From NCBI RefSeq assembly GCF_000002425.4, contig NC_037264.1, positions 8,848,886-8,912,885 of the forward strand: a stretch of DNA of 64,000 bases, read 5' to 3'. The notes under the pieces were generated by a model that saw only the letters and a program-made list of their open reading frames with translations, ran no database searches and was not told the origin of the DNA. The translations under genes and the position numbers were made by a program. Below, piece after piece: positions 35,312 through 46,440 of this stretch (positions are counted from its first letter, which is position 1; every line of letters starts with the position of its first letter). This DNA is from Physcomitrium patens (lineage: Eukaryota; Streptophyta; Bryopsida; Funariales; Funariaceae).

Positions 35312-38022
35312 GAAATTAAAAAAAGGAAGAAAAAGACGAAGAACGGACTCAGTGAGTAGATGAAAGTAGATACGAAGCGGCAGCTCCAACGACGAGTTAG
35401 AATGCACCACGTTTCAGCCTTCCATCTAAGGGCCGACACTACTAACCTACCAGGTTAGGGCGAAGGGGGGCACGGGCGGGGCGACGAGGAGGATGCTTTT
35501 ACGTTTTAGTTTACTTTTCCATCGTTTTCTTTTTCTTTTTATTTGTCCTGTGTGAGTGTGTGTTCCTATTTGCTTCCTCCTCCATTTAATAGGCCCTGAC
35601 GGGCGTGCCTCTGTTTGGCCGCGGAGAGCCGGAGAAGCGAGGCTTTAGAGCGCAGCGCAGTGAGGCGGGGCAAGGCGCGGCCGAAGTGTTATTTAGAAAG
35701 GAGACATCCGCGACGCTAGAATTTGCACAAATGCAGGAAGACGACTCCTCCTCCTGCTGCTGCCATTGCTGTTGCTGCTGGTGTGTGGGGTGGTGATATT
35801 TGAATGCGTTGTCTTCAGGCTGAGCCGTCAAGACCCACTCTCCCACCTTCAACGGAATCATGGGAGCTGTGCCGCAGCGCAGGTGTAGCCTCGCCTTCTT
35901 CTGAGGTAGTCGTGCGCTGTCGCCTGCATCGTCTGGGTGTTTAATTGTCAGGTCGGACTGGCCTTGTCCCCGTGGACAGAGTTGGAGGAGGAGGTGCGAG
36001 GAGAAAGTTGCTGGCTTGAGACCATCCGGTTCGCGTTCGTGTTACGTGTTGCGACTTGAGAGAGCCAGGGTGAGGGAGTGGTGCCGGAGTGCGTCTGCAT
36101 TTTTATTTCTGCTGCCGTGTATCTACCGAGTGCGGCAAGGGTGAGAGATTGTCTGCGTGGCTTTGGATTCGAGAGCTGGTGGAGGCGCAGAATCTGGAGG
36201 TGATCGCCGCCGCAGCAAGTCGGTGATTTTTTTAGTGTTTTTTCTCTTAAAGATAAGGTGGAGAATCTTCATTTTGCTGAAGCGACCCTGGAGAAAATCG
36301 TTCGAGTCTAGGTTTTAGTAGGATACCGCGAAGTGATTTTTCGAAGATAACCTGAAATTTATGCGAAATCACGCCGTATGGTTGGTGCTCTGTAAGATGG
36401 TGAAAGAGATTTAATGGGGACTAGGGCTACAGCAGGAATAAGGTGCTGATTGAGTGTCATCACCACGAGTGTGCGGCTTCTAAGCCAGCGCTGCGTCTCC
36501 CTCAGGGAGAAAATTATATTCCGTAGACGCGATCACCTGCTGTCGATGTCTTTGAATCTAAGTCCTCAAGTAGTGTGTTTTGCGGATTCGGTGTTCAGTG
36601 TCCCCTGAGAGAGCAAGCCACGATGGTTGTACTGTACCAGCGCAATAGTTACTGCCTGAGCTTCCTGTATGAGCAGGAGATCTCTCGCCAAGCTTTGTGC
36701 ATCCCCGAAGTGAAAGCTTGGTGACGGGGGAGTGCTGTTTCTAGCATACTTTCACTCTCGAAGTAAATCTAGGAACCCTGTCCGCGGTCTATAAGCACTA
36801 AGATGCTGCGCTTCGTCGCTACATCCCCCCGGAGTTAACACTGTGTGATCCACCGAAATGATATCTGATCCTGGAGTCTACAGTGACACCCGCGGCCATC
36901 CCAGCATGGCTATGTTTTCGATGTAAAAGCATACGAGCTCTGATCTATTCCAACGCCTCGTCGTTTGGATGACCTTCGAGCCAAGCATCAAAGCGACAGT
37001 GAAGCTCTTGTTTTGTGCCAATGAAGAGATTAGTGTCCTGGAGAGACTGAAGTGATGGTGTCGTAGAGGACTTTAGGAAAGCTAGTGCAGCGACTGGGTG
37101 CCACTGAGATTTGAAACTTTTTGAGACTTGCGTTTGACAGTTTTCTATGTTAGTTTCCGTAATTAATGTTAGTGGGTGTGCGTCCTCTCGTGATCAGTGC
37201 TGGAGACGATGATGACGGAGCTTTGGCTGGGAGAAACAACAATTCAAGCTCGCAGTAGGACATTGATGCGCAGCTGGCGGATTGAGACTAACCAGTTTTA
37301 TGTCAGGTCACAAGGAAAAATATCCTCGTAGTGGCACTTCTCACAGTAAGGATCCTGCAGCTGACCCGTGACGTCACGATTATTATTCGCCTTCGCTGTT
37401 GCCGAAGTTCAAGTTTAGAGAATCAAGTAAGTTGACGCCAAAATATAATTACTAGCGAGTTTCAGTGGAGGGATGAAGAGATTGAGTTACTAGAGTAATC
37501 AGGATGCGATTTTACTAGAACAAACTAAGTTCTAGCTTCGCTGGCGACACTGAGCTTTACAACTCTCGGGTCGTCTTCAAGGACCAAGGCGCGTATCGTT
37601 TTGATTGCGCTTATCCCCTCGTATTTCTGTGTTATTGTTCGGTTTCTAGCGCAGCATTGATGGATCTCTCTTGCTTTTGAATGCGACTCGACCTAGTGCG
37701 GTTGAATATTTTGTACTTGGAAGCCCTTGTAATAAGCTATCATAACGGTCCGTTACCTGCTATTGAGAACCGTCAAAACAAGAGATAAGAGGCGGCAGCT
37801 TATTCCTGTGCAGATCCTCGCGACGGCCCCACCACACCGTGATCAAATGAATCGGGGTTTTTATTAGGCATGATGGTGAATCTAATATGATCAAGTTGCA
37901 AACATTCGGCTGTGTTATGCCGATGTCTACCTACAATGCGTCTGAACTTCTCATGAACGGCTTCAAATGACACTGGAAGTGCGTTGGGACTCGGCGCGTT
38001 GCAACTCTTTGAGCTCCTTTTC
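35312..38022 (+). other. Long 5' leader region of the AHL gene
   Basis: About 2.7 kb of moderately G+C-rich sequence with no ORF above 91 codons, running without a break into the AHL first exon. Many upstream ATGs precede the coding start (for example in 36400-37300). It contains a CTG/CTCC-rich tract at 35744-35781. One or more 5'-UTR introns are likely but cannot be placed from sequence alone. The upstream ATGs would lower or regulate translation if they remain in the mRNA. Confidence 0.45.
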
Positions 38023-40378
38023 ATGGTAGGAATGCAGGAATCAGCTGACGCTGCGAATCGCTCGGGGGGCGGAGGCATGGGTAGCCCCCAAAGAGCAGGG
38101 ATGGCGAGTGGGGTCGGGCATGGGTTGCACACTGCGGCACCTGTGCGACATTCGCCACCTCCATCCTCGTCCCCATCACCTTCACCAGGGATTACTCCAT
38201 CGCAAAGTGCGCAAGGGGGCGCACCAGCTGTGAGCACGCCCGTGCCTGAGGCCGGTCCATCAGGTCTTCATCCCCATCCAATCATGGCTGTAGCTCCTCC
38301 AGCAAGCTTAGGCATGAGCTTAGGCATTGTTGGCACCTCAATCACTGGACCCAGGAGTGCAAGCGGGGGCGAGCAGCCTCTCAAGAGAAAGAGGGGAAGG
38401 CCTCGTAAATTTTCAACTGGTTCTGAATTTTCTCCTGGAACACCAGGAGCTGGGTATCCTGTTTTTCCAGCGATAATGCCGGCTCCCTCTTCGCCATATA
38501 CGCCGTCTCCTGATAAGCGAGGGAGAGGCCGACCTACAGGCTCTGGGAAGAGGCAACAGCTAGCTGCTCTTGGTAATTTTCTTGTAATCTATCGCACTTA
38601 TTCATGTATTGGTTTATTCTTCTGTAGTGGTTCCCTTCATGTGGTTATTATATTTTTCTGGCATTCTCCTGTAGCTAACCATGCCAGTATTATTTGTTGC
38701 TGTGTCAGGGGTTGTGTTAGCGGGCACTGGGCAAGGTTTTACGCCTCACATATTGACTGTGAACACTGGGGAGGTACAGCCTCTAGACCGTACTATTCGT
38801 TGTTCGATTCTTTCTGTTTCCATGTATCGCGGCATAATGGATATGGTTGACTTAGTTGTGGTGGTCAAAGCGTTCTAATCTATTGACATTATCGTACATG
38901 AATTCGCAAGGTATTCAGAATTATATTTCTTGTGTCGCAGGATGTCGCTACTAAAATCATGCAGTTTGCACAGCACGGACCACGTGCAATGTGTGTGCTG
39001 TCAGCCAACGGTGCCATTTCCAATGTGACATTACGTCAGCAGTTATCGTCGGGAGGCACTGTGACGTATGAGGTATGCATCCAACTTATCGCTACGTTAT
39101 CCCAAGTGAAGATACTTTGCCATGGACTTCTGCTGATTCTAGTTGATTTTTTGTGTCTTACCATGGAAATACGCAGATAATCCGCACTTGTACTTACAAA
39201 CACACAGACATCGTGTGTGTATTCGCATTTGGCATGCTGTAGGGCTTGATAAGTGCCCTAGCAGTCAATGCTAGTCCTAGTGTGGTGGTTTTTACTTTGC
39301 CTCTGTTAGACACGCAACATAGATTTTGTAATGAGGTTGTAAGTGAACCATTTGGACATGCAGGGTCGCTATGAGATACTTTCTTTGTCTGGTTCTTATC
39401 TGCCTACGGACCTTGGAGGTGGCGCACGACAACGAACTGGGGGCCTTAGTGTTTCTTTGGCTGGCAGTGATGGGCGAGTCATTGGTGGAGGTGTTGCTGG
39501 AATGCTAACTGCGGCGTCTCCCATTCAGGTATCGGATATGTTTCTGTTTAAAATATTGAGATTAGAACGAGAAGAAATTGACCTCGGTACAGCTCCTTTT
39601 TGCTATCTTCTATCAAGAAAATTTTTGCAGTTTGATCGGGTGCAGAGATCGTGTAATTATTTTTGGAACCATCCTAGGTTACATATATTTTCCCGTACCT
39701 TTCCTTCTTTGTAATCATAATTCATGATCGCTTGGTTATGTTAATTCCTACCAAAATCATGTGATAAAATAATTTTACTAAGTTTCGACCGCATCTTCCT
39801 CTGGTGTGCCACAGGTGGTTGTCGGGAGCTTTCTTTCCGACGCTTACAAATCTCAACCGAAGTCCGATTCCCCACTTAGTTCAACTCCAGGAGGCTCATC
39901 TGGAGGAGGGTTTGTTCCTGGTTTAGGACTTGGAGGCCCACGTCCTCCACCTCTTAGACCTGAAATGAAACCAAGTCCTGGTCTCTTTTCAAATTCCAAA
40001 GGTTGGCTTCCTTCTTGTGTCTTATATACCGATCTCTGTTAATTACTGTGTACTCTGATGCTTTCCTCAATTCTTCTGCAAACTACAGGCTGAAGGACTT
40101 AAATATGATCTTCGATTTCTGTCGGACGGTGAGCCTGGTCGGATTAGTGTACACGTTGTTGTACGCCTATTACCTTTGCTCGAAGTCTGATTGAGTTGTG
40201 TGTGGATGCAGCACCCAGTCCTCAGCAGACATCACCAGCGCCTCCTTCCCCAACCGGCCAAGTATCTGCGCAGAGGCCTCAAACCATGGGCTTGTTTCAA
40301 CCGATGGCAAGCTGGCAACCGCCCGCTCTTGGAGATGGTCGAAGGACTGACATCAATATCTCTTTGCCAGGTGGATGA
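38023..40378 (+). CDS. AHL: AT-hook motif nuclear-localised (AHL) protein, six coding exons
   Basis: Exons 38023-38572, 38709-38773, 38941-39072, 39364-39528, 39815-40001 and 40212-40378 join in frame (422 codons with stop); all five introns are GT-AG. The first ATG is 38023; 38032 is also in frame. The N-terminus is Gly/Ser/Pro-rich. Two AT-hooks follow, RGRPRK at residues 124-129 and RGRGRP at 166-171. The PPC/DUF296 domain spans about 188-312 (GFTPHILTVNTGEDVATKI, GPRAMCVLSANGAISNVTL, GRYEILSLSGS, GGLSVSLAG). The C-terminus is Pro-rich and ends TDINISLPGG. AHL proteins bind AT-rich DNA in the minor groove through the hooks and form trimers through the PPC domain, acting in the nucleus in growth regulation. 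Two hooks plus an intron-rich gene place it in the intron-containing AHL clade. The canonical GRFEIL core reads GRYEIL here. The last donor (AAAG|GTTGGC) is weak but keeps phase. Confidence 0.93.
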
Positions 40379-41450
40379 ACTTGAGGTTATACAGCGGAAC
40401 GACCAGGATTCTTTTTTTTCTTTTTCGGACTGGACCCGATCATCTCTGCAAGCTTTTTGATGTTTCCAATTCTAAACAGAATTGGGTTAGTTGCAGAACC
40501 GAGGCCTCTACAGTGAACAGACATGATCTGCTTTGTTAATCCGGTTGGCCGCTGCAAGTTGTCATCTGGACCATCACTGATCAACAGTTCCCACCGTTGT
40601 CATCATTGCATAGTTGGTGGAAGCCATATTTTAGGAGCATTGCTTTTTTTGGGAGGGATTTTTTAAGATCGTCACAGCAGTCTCTTTGTGAAGACAACGA
40701 TTGAGTTATTGGATAACAAAACAGGTGGGCAAAAATGTAGAGATTTAGTCCTCGTGGCAAGCTTTAGTGTATTTCGTCATCAGCTGCGAATCGTCATTTT
40801 GAATTCTTACCCACCTTTAGCAGTAGCTTTACATCTGTTCGAACATTCGATCATGGAGACAGCTTTGATCCTTATTTTTGGATTATCCGTGGCACCTATC
40901 TCGAAGATGTATCCTTGAAGCGAGCAATCCTCAGTGACCAGCAGGATTATTCGTGCTCTTTCATCAAATGTAGTTATGACTTGATCTGAGCTTCTTCGCT
41001 GAAGATTGGGTATCAGTCAATATCAGACGGCTACTTATAACCGATATAAATTTTGGACATTTCATGTTAGTTTTTCCTCCTAAATGTAAGCTAACAAAGA
41101 CTAATTTTGCCCCAGATGGTAAATTAGAATCTACTACTTACTGCAGCTTGCTTTGTTTTCCGTTTATGCCCATATTGTAGTTCTCGCTTTGTTCTTGGTA
41201 TCTTCCCACTGTTCTGAATCATTCAAGTCTCAGTCTTGCTTCTCTACATGAAGTTTATACTATCAGTTGTAACTGCAACTCTCGTACACAATAATTCAGA
41301 AATTATACTTTCATCAACGCCTTTTGTATTATACACTGCACGAATATTTTGTGTGTATTCATATGCAGGATATGTAAATAGTCCTCTAGTATTCTGTCCT
41401 ACAGGTCAGGAGTAATTCCTGAAATAGCCTTGCACTCTTTGGTAGTCGTG
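40379..41450 (+). other. Probable 3' UTR of the AHL gene
   Basis: Sequence composition stays like the gene for roughly 1 kb past the stop and then falls to AT-rich DNA. T-rich runs and AATAA-like signals occur but the poly-A site cannot be fixed. No ORF of interest. Confidence 0.4.
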
Positions 41451-42395
41451 CAGAAAAACTGCTTGAAACGAACGCATCTCAAGTATAGATTGGTACATGA
41501 AATGACAATCATGTCGTAAAGATATGATATCTGTGTATTCTTCATTTATATGTCTTACATGTTCTAAGTCACGGAGCACTTGGAGATATGGTAACTGATA
41601 GATTCACTTTGTTAATTATTAGTTCTGGAAGGTAACTGCCTACGCTATGCCAAGAAAATGTAGACCTCGGAGAAAAATGCTGGAAATAGGTCTTTGCATG
41701 AATTTATTGTCTTAAAGGAAAAGCCAAGAAATATTTTATCTCGTGTACAAGTCTTACTTTCACATGGTGTACCATTTGCAGCTCAATCCACATACATAAA
41801 TTGTTGATTTAAATTTCAAAATCCTTTTCTACAATAAATATTTCAATATACCAGATTTTTAATTTTTATGATTTATTTTTTCATTTTTTGTTTACACCAT
41901 TATTAATGGTTAGGATAATAAGTTACAATCTTCTGATAAAAACGATATATTTTTTGTGTTCTACTCAATATTTGAGTAAACGTTTGATCTATGATCAACT
42001 GACTTGCAAACTCAGTCATGTTTATGTACTTCAAGTGTTACAAATTTAGTCAAGTTTTTATGATTGCCATTGTTCTCTTTCAATCCTAATTGTATCTCTT
42101 AGCCATCTTTGTTATTGTTATTGTGTATGTTAACAGGTTCAGTGGGACTCACATATTGCAACATGAAATAAAGAAAGGAAAACAAATGCAATGGAAAAAA
42201 TAAAACAAAATAAGAATAAATTGTTGAAATTTGTGCAACACCATTATTTTTGCAAGATTGGTTGGATATGTACAATAAAGACAATTTGATGACGATATGA
42301 ACAGACAAACACTTTGCACTACAACATAATGAGATAAGACAATAGACCCAGATTGATTATAACAAATAATTGACTATTATCTCCTGTGGAAGACT
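41451..42395. other. Intergenic stretch between two convergent genes
   Basis: AT-rich, no gene seen. It would hold the 3' ends of the AHL gene (plus) and of the putative minus-strand gene. Confidence 0.5.
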
Positions 42396-43140
42396 CTATT
42401 TTCCAAGTTTGACTGAGCTTTTTAGAGACATGGCTGTAGCTATGAAGCCCAAGCGGTCCTGTCCCACAGGAACACAAGTTCCGAAGTTTTGGAAGAAGCA
42501 CGTCCACTCAGGAGAACATTTACAGTTTTTATTGCTGTGGTGTGAGATTACATAAGTCTTAACACGCACGAATCCACTGATCTTCAGCGAATATTGCAGA
42601 CGTCCAGGCAGGACTTTGTTGTCCATTTGGTCATTGGAAATACTTGGTCCACACTTCTCAGCTTCCGGAAGGAGTGTAGCTCTTTTCATAGCTTGAGACC
42701 CGTTGTTACTCAACTCTTGAGAAGCTGCTATTCATGTGATGGTTTGAAAGGGATTTCGACCCATTCAATCTTGATATGAATTGATGCACGGATTGTTGAC
42801 CTCTGCGCTAGGAACTTACCTGAATGCGAGGAGAGGAGTCGTTGTCCTTGAGCTCCGCGTCCTTGATCCCTTGGGTAGATAATGTGTTTGGCAGCATATC
42901 CTTTCCAATCGTAATTCACGTTCCTTTCGAGTGATTGTGGGTGAGATCCTTGCGCAATTGTCATGCCGATGTTGACGACCGCCTTACTTTGATCCAGTTG
43001 TTCTTCCCCCTTCTTACTGTTCCAAAATGACAGCTTCTGTAGAAGTCTTATTGGATAGAAGAGTTCACATCTCACTTGGATGTTGTCCGTCCCTTTGCAA
43101 CTGTTTAATAGCAAGTCTAACGGCCACCGTCCCTCAATTT
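42396..43140 (-). CDS. Last two exons of a putative spliced gene, product not recognised
   Basis: On the minus strand, exon 43140-42820 ends at CATTCAG|GTAAGT, a near-perfect donor. A 104-base intron ends TTCTCAAG, and exon 42715-42396 continues in phase to a TAG stop. The two exons encode about 213 residues with normal composition and no repeats. Recognisable blocks are EIEGRWPLDLLLN, CELFYPIRLLQKLSFW, NYDWKGYAAKHIIYPRDQ, ISGFVRVKTYVI and FIATAMSLKSSVKLGK (C-terminus). The Cys-rich patch KNCKCSPEWTCFFQ could bind metal or form disulfides. I cannot place it in a family. The 5' end of the first exon (after ATTAG at 43141) is a guess, and upstream exons are likely. It converges on the AHL gene. 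Confidence 0.5.
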
Positions 43141-44660
43141 CTAATGCTTTACAGAGGCCCGATTATATCCCTTCATTTGTAAAGAACCAGAACACAGCAA
43201 CTCTTTTGCAGAACCGAAGGAAGATTTGCAAATGTAGGAATATTAACTCTGAATACACCCCAACCTCCAGTAAAACTGGGAAAAAGATTGTTCATCTTGT
43301 TAGCCTTCTTTATTCTCTCATTTTCTAAACCAAACAACAGGTCAGCAATTGTATACCGGAAAATCTTCATCAATATCAAATCAAAGACAAGAAAGTGGTG
43401 TACTATCACAGTTTCCTGCATCACTAGAAACTTCAAAGCTTGGCATTCTTGTGATCTAAGAGTAGGAGAGACAATTACGTCAAGAACTTCATTTAGTTCA
43501 TACGTTCTAACCTTCTGCTTAGTAACTGTGTGAAACAATCACTTCCTATCTATCCCAGTTGGATAGATTACAGGGCTTGCTCCTACTCAAGATCAACCAA
43601 CTGGAGTTCTGATGAGAAGACAGATCACAAGAACTTCCAAGAATGTGGCCGCACATGTTGTTTTACAAGCTTTTACATGCGTTTCATCAACCTTTTCACG
43701 TCCCTTGATCGTCTCTCTTTCGCAAAGGCTCCTGAAACCCTGAACCACACATTAAGCTCCAATCGAATCTGCAAATACAACGGAGAACATCCCAATACTC
43801 ATATACATGGTCCACACGGACAACTCATTCCAATGAACACAAAAGGGTATATATGTTTCCAAGAGTCGCGAAAGAGGAGAAACCATTCAGCTGACATAAA
43901 CGGCACCTTGCACTGAAGAACAGGCAAGCGGCGAAGGCCCAAGCATGAACTGAGTGAGTGTACACAAGCAGATTCTGTACAGAGACCATTATGAGGGCAG
44001 AAAACGGAAATGCGAAAAAATTGGAGCTCGGATGGAGATTCGGGGCAAAAGAGAAAGATGCATCTCCTGATGGACAGAGACATGGCCCGATTTCAGGGAA
44101 CTTGATGATAAAGGATATGTGAGGGCGACGCACCAGAGGCGTGGCGTTTAAAAGTAGAGAATTCAAAAGCAGGAATGACAAGTAACAAACCTGCTGGGGA
44201 AAGCGAAAGAAAATTCACAAGGAAGAATAAAGCTCCGTGTGAGAATAAAAAACAACAGAGGACATCACCACAGCTGAAAAGAGTCCTCAGTACGAAAACA
44301 CAAGGCTCAATGACATGCAACCACGATCGACTGAAGACAGAGTATGGAGTGAAACAGGGAAGATCACAAGAATCAAGAATCGGAAGAGTAAGTGCGCCAT
44401 ATCAGAGGTCAACTCGCGACATGAAATCATTATACAAATACAAAAAATGTAGACCAAATTCTCAAGTGCTGAATTCCTCACGTGCCTCCTCTGCACCAAA
44501 GCCTCCGAGCAAGAAGACGCAAACTAGCACGTAACCACACAATCTGCTCAAATGCGCACCATCGAAACAGGCTGAAGAATTTTCGACTTCCTCGAAATCG
44601 ACGTGCAGCGAAATCGTTTCTGTGGATTCGGTCCGAGGCTCGCATTGACGAAGTGCTGTT
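43141..44660 (-). other. Upstream part of the putative minus-strand gene: candidate exons and leader
   Basis: Two coding-like pieces are visible. At 43768-43678, after a good acceptor (TTTGCAG), lies RLELNVWFRVSGAFAKERR followed by SRDVKRLMKRM, ending at a possible donor GTAAAAG. At 43538-43240 lies ADLLFGLENERIKKANKM, with a possible donor after ACTGGAG. From 43800 to 44660 the minus strand looks like a 5' leader: T-rich, no long ORF. The exon chain could not be completed by eye, so a decayed gene is also possible. Confidence 0.35.
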
Positions 44661-44664
44661 GCAG

Positions 44665-44880
44665 AGACCATGAACTGAAACCAACGGCCTCGATTTCGTT
44701 CTTACGCAACGGCCCAGATTCCGTATACAAATAACGGCCCAGATTTCGGATTGGGACATCGGCTCAGATTTCTGCTTTGAGCAACGGCCCAGAATTGGTT
44801 CGTAGTCCCGAGTTAACTTTGAAGGATTGTTGTAACGATAATACAACCACATGTAGTTGATGTTGCTTGAATAAATCATG
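44665..44880 (-). promoter_or_regulatory. Tandem GGCCCA (site II-like) repeat, candidate promoter
   Basis: Four imperfect units of 24-26 bases between about 44707 and 44800 carry ACGGCCCAGATT, ACGGCCCAGATT, TCGGCTCAGATT and ACGGCCCAGAAT. On the minus strand these read TGGGCC, the site II/Up1-type motif of plant promoters of growth-related genes. The position, at the upstream end of the putative minus-strand gene and at the border with AT-rich DNA, suits a promoter for that gene. Confidence 0.5.
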
Positions 44881-45559
44881 TGGGGCTTAAATCTTAGAAA
44901 AGTAGTAGAGTCTGATGAAAACTATTCACTTGTACGATGATTTTGCAACAACGATGAATGGTTCAATGTGGAAATATGGTGAAGGGAATTAACAGTGCTG
45001 TGAAGTGATATTTTGTGACATGTCTTGACTTGCACTTTGTGCTTACAATTTTAAGTTTAGTAGTAGGATATTGCACGTGAAAGTTTGGAACTTCATGATA
45101 ATGATCAAACTTAGTAGGAAACAAATAAGAACGTAATTTTTCTCATTGTATAAACTATTCATTTTTCAATATTAATATGTAAATTTAACATTTGAAGAAC
45201 CTCTTTTGATGTGTATATGTGTTTATATATATATAGACATATATTTAACCTTAAATGTACTAATTAACTTAAAATATTTTTTAAAAAATATATGTGATTT
45301 TATATTATATTTATGTAAAAATATAATTACAAAGTACCATTTATAATTAAGTTGGTCTCAAATATAGTTTGCAAAAAATATCCATAAATAAATAAATAAT
45401 TGAATGTATTTATAAGTATTTTTAGAAATTTTAATTTATATATATACATTAAAATATAGAGAATTAAATGCATAAAAAGCTTATGCTTTCTTTGAAAGAT
45501 GTGGAATCAAATTATCATTGACTATTGCTTATAATCTAGAAGAAAATGCAAAAATTAAA
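44881..45559. other. AT-rich spacer, nothing recognised
   Basis: No ORF or repeat of note apart from short TA runs. Confidence 0.6.
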
Positions 45560-46312
45560 TATAGTTACTACTTGTTATAAAAGCAGTAATTAAAGCTTAT
45601 AATAGGAGGGTGAGAGAATAGTCTCAACTTTTTCCATTTACATTATGGATTAATCAAACAATTTATAGTTTAGTAACAAGATATATGCCTATTGAACTTA
45701 TGACTTGTCAAAAATCTATTATGCCAATTGAAGAGAAAGTATCAATTTGGAGTTTGTTACCATGAGAAGATAGATTGACAAGAGAAGAAGTTTTAGCTAT
45801 TAAGATTTGACAATTTGAGCAAAGATTGAAAGGTATACAAATAATATTTTAAAGGTTAAAAAAAAAAGATTACTAAATAAGACTTGATTTAATAAAAAAA
45901 TATTGATTGAAACCTAAGACAATAAAAAAAAGATGTATGGATTTTGATTTGTAATAGTAGCTTGAATAATCAACATAATATTTTTTAAAAAAATTATGAA
46001 TGTTAGTTTCGACCATATATAGTAAAAATTGTTCATGATAATGCAACTTATGCACTCTAAGAGCTGGATAGAAAAAGGTTGAAAATACCAATTGCTAGGA
46101 AGCAAGTAAAGATATTCAAACAAAGAGGTAAAAATTAATATAGAAGATCTTGTTAAAGACATAAATCTTTGAAGATAAGAAGATGATTTTGACTTAGATA
46201 ATAAAAATGATGAAGAAGATTTAGATGAAGAGAAAAAAAACATGGTATGAATCAAATAAGATTTAGATTATTTGGCACATACTATAGGATGCTCAAGTTT
46301 AAAGAAGGTAGA
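45560..46312 (+). pseudogene. Integrase C-terminus of another Ty3/gypsy element, decayed
   Basis: Plus-strand reading gives TRYMPIELMTCQKSIMPIEE and later VHDNATYAL, ELDRKRLKIPIARKQVKIF and an Asp/Glu-rich tail. These match the end of plant Ty3/gypsy integrases (the PxELMxGxxPxMPIE and NATYxLxELDG patterns). Stops are frequent. It differs from the pol of the young element, so it is a different lineage. It runs up to a purine-rich tract (TTTAAAGAAGGTAGA) directly before an LTR start at 46313. Confidence 0.7.
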
Positions 46313-46440
46313 TGTCATATTATAATGCAATTATATGGTGAAAGATAAAAATATAGGTTCTAACATAAAAGAGTTTAATTAAAAAATATATTAAAAAATA
46401 TAAATAAAAGATAGAAAGGTATTAAAAACTATTAGTCTTA
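46313..46440 (+). repeat. LTR start related to family C, partial
   Basis: Begins TGTCATATTATAATGC after a polypurine tract. It matches the first 150 bases of the family C LTR at 4282 (ATATGGTGAAAGATAAAA, AAAAGATAGAAAGGTA). Similarity fades after about 46440. The position makes it the 3' LTR of the integrase fragment, which ties family C LTRs to that gypsy lineage. Confidence 0.6.

Noticed and set aside
35586-35861. 91-codon minus ORF with a Gln run and a 63-codon plus ORF with a Cys run
   Set aside because: Both arise from the CTG/CTCC tract in the AHL leader; the homopolymers are frame readings of that repeat.
38573-38850. Read-through of the AHL first exon to a 288-codon ORF
   Set aside because: The reading after 38572 is intron sequence; the PPC domain continues only after the acceptor at 38708.
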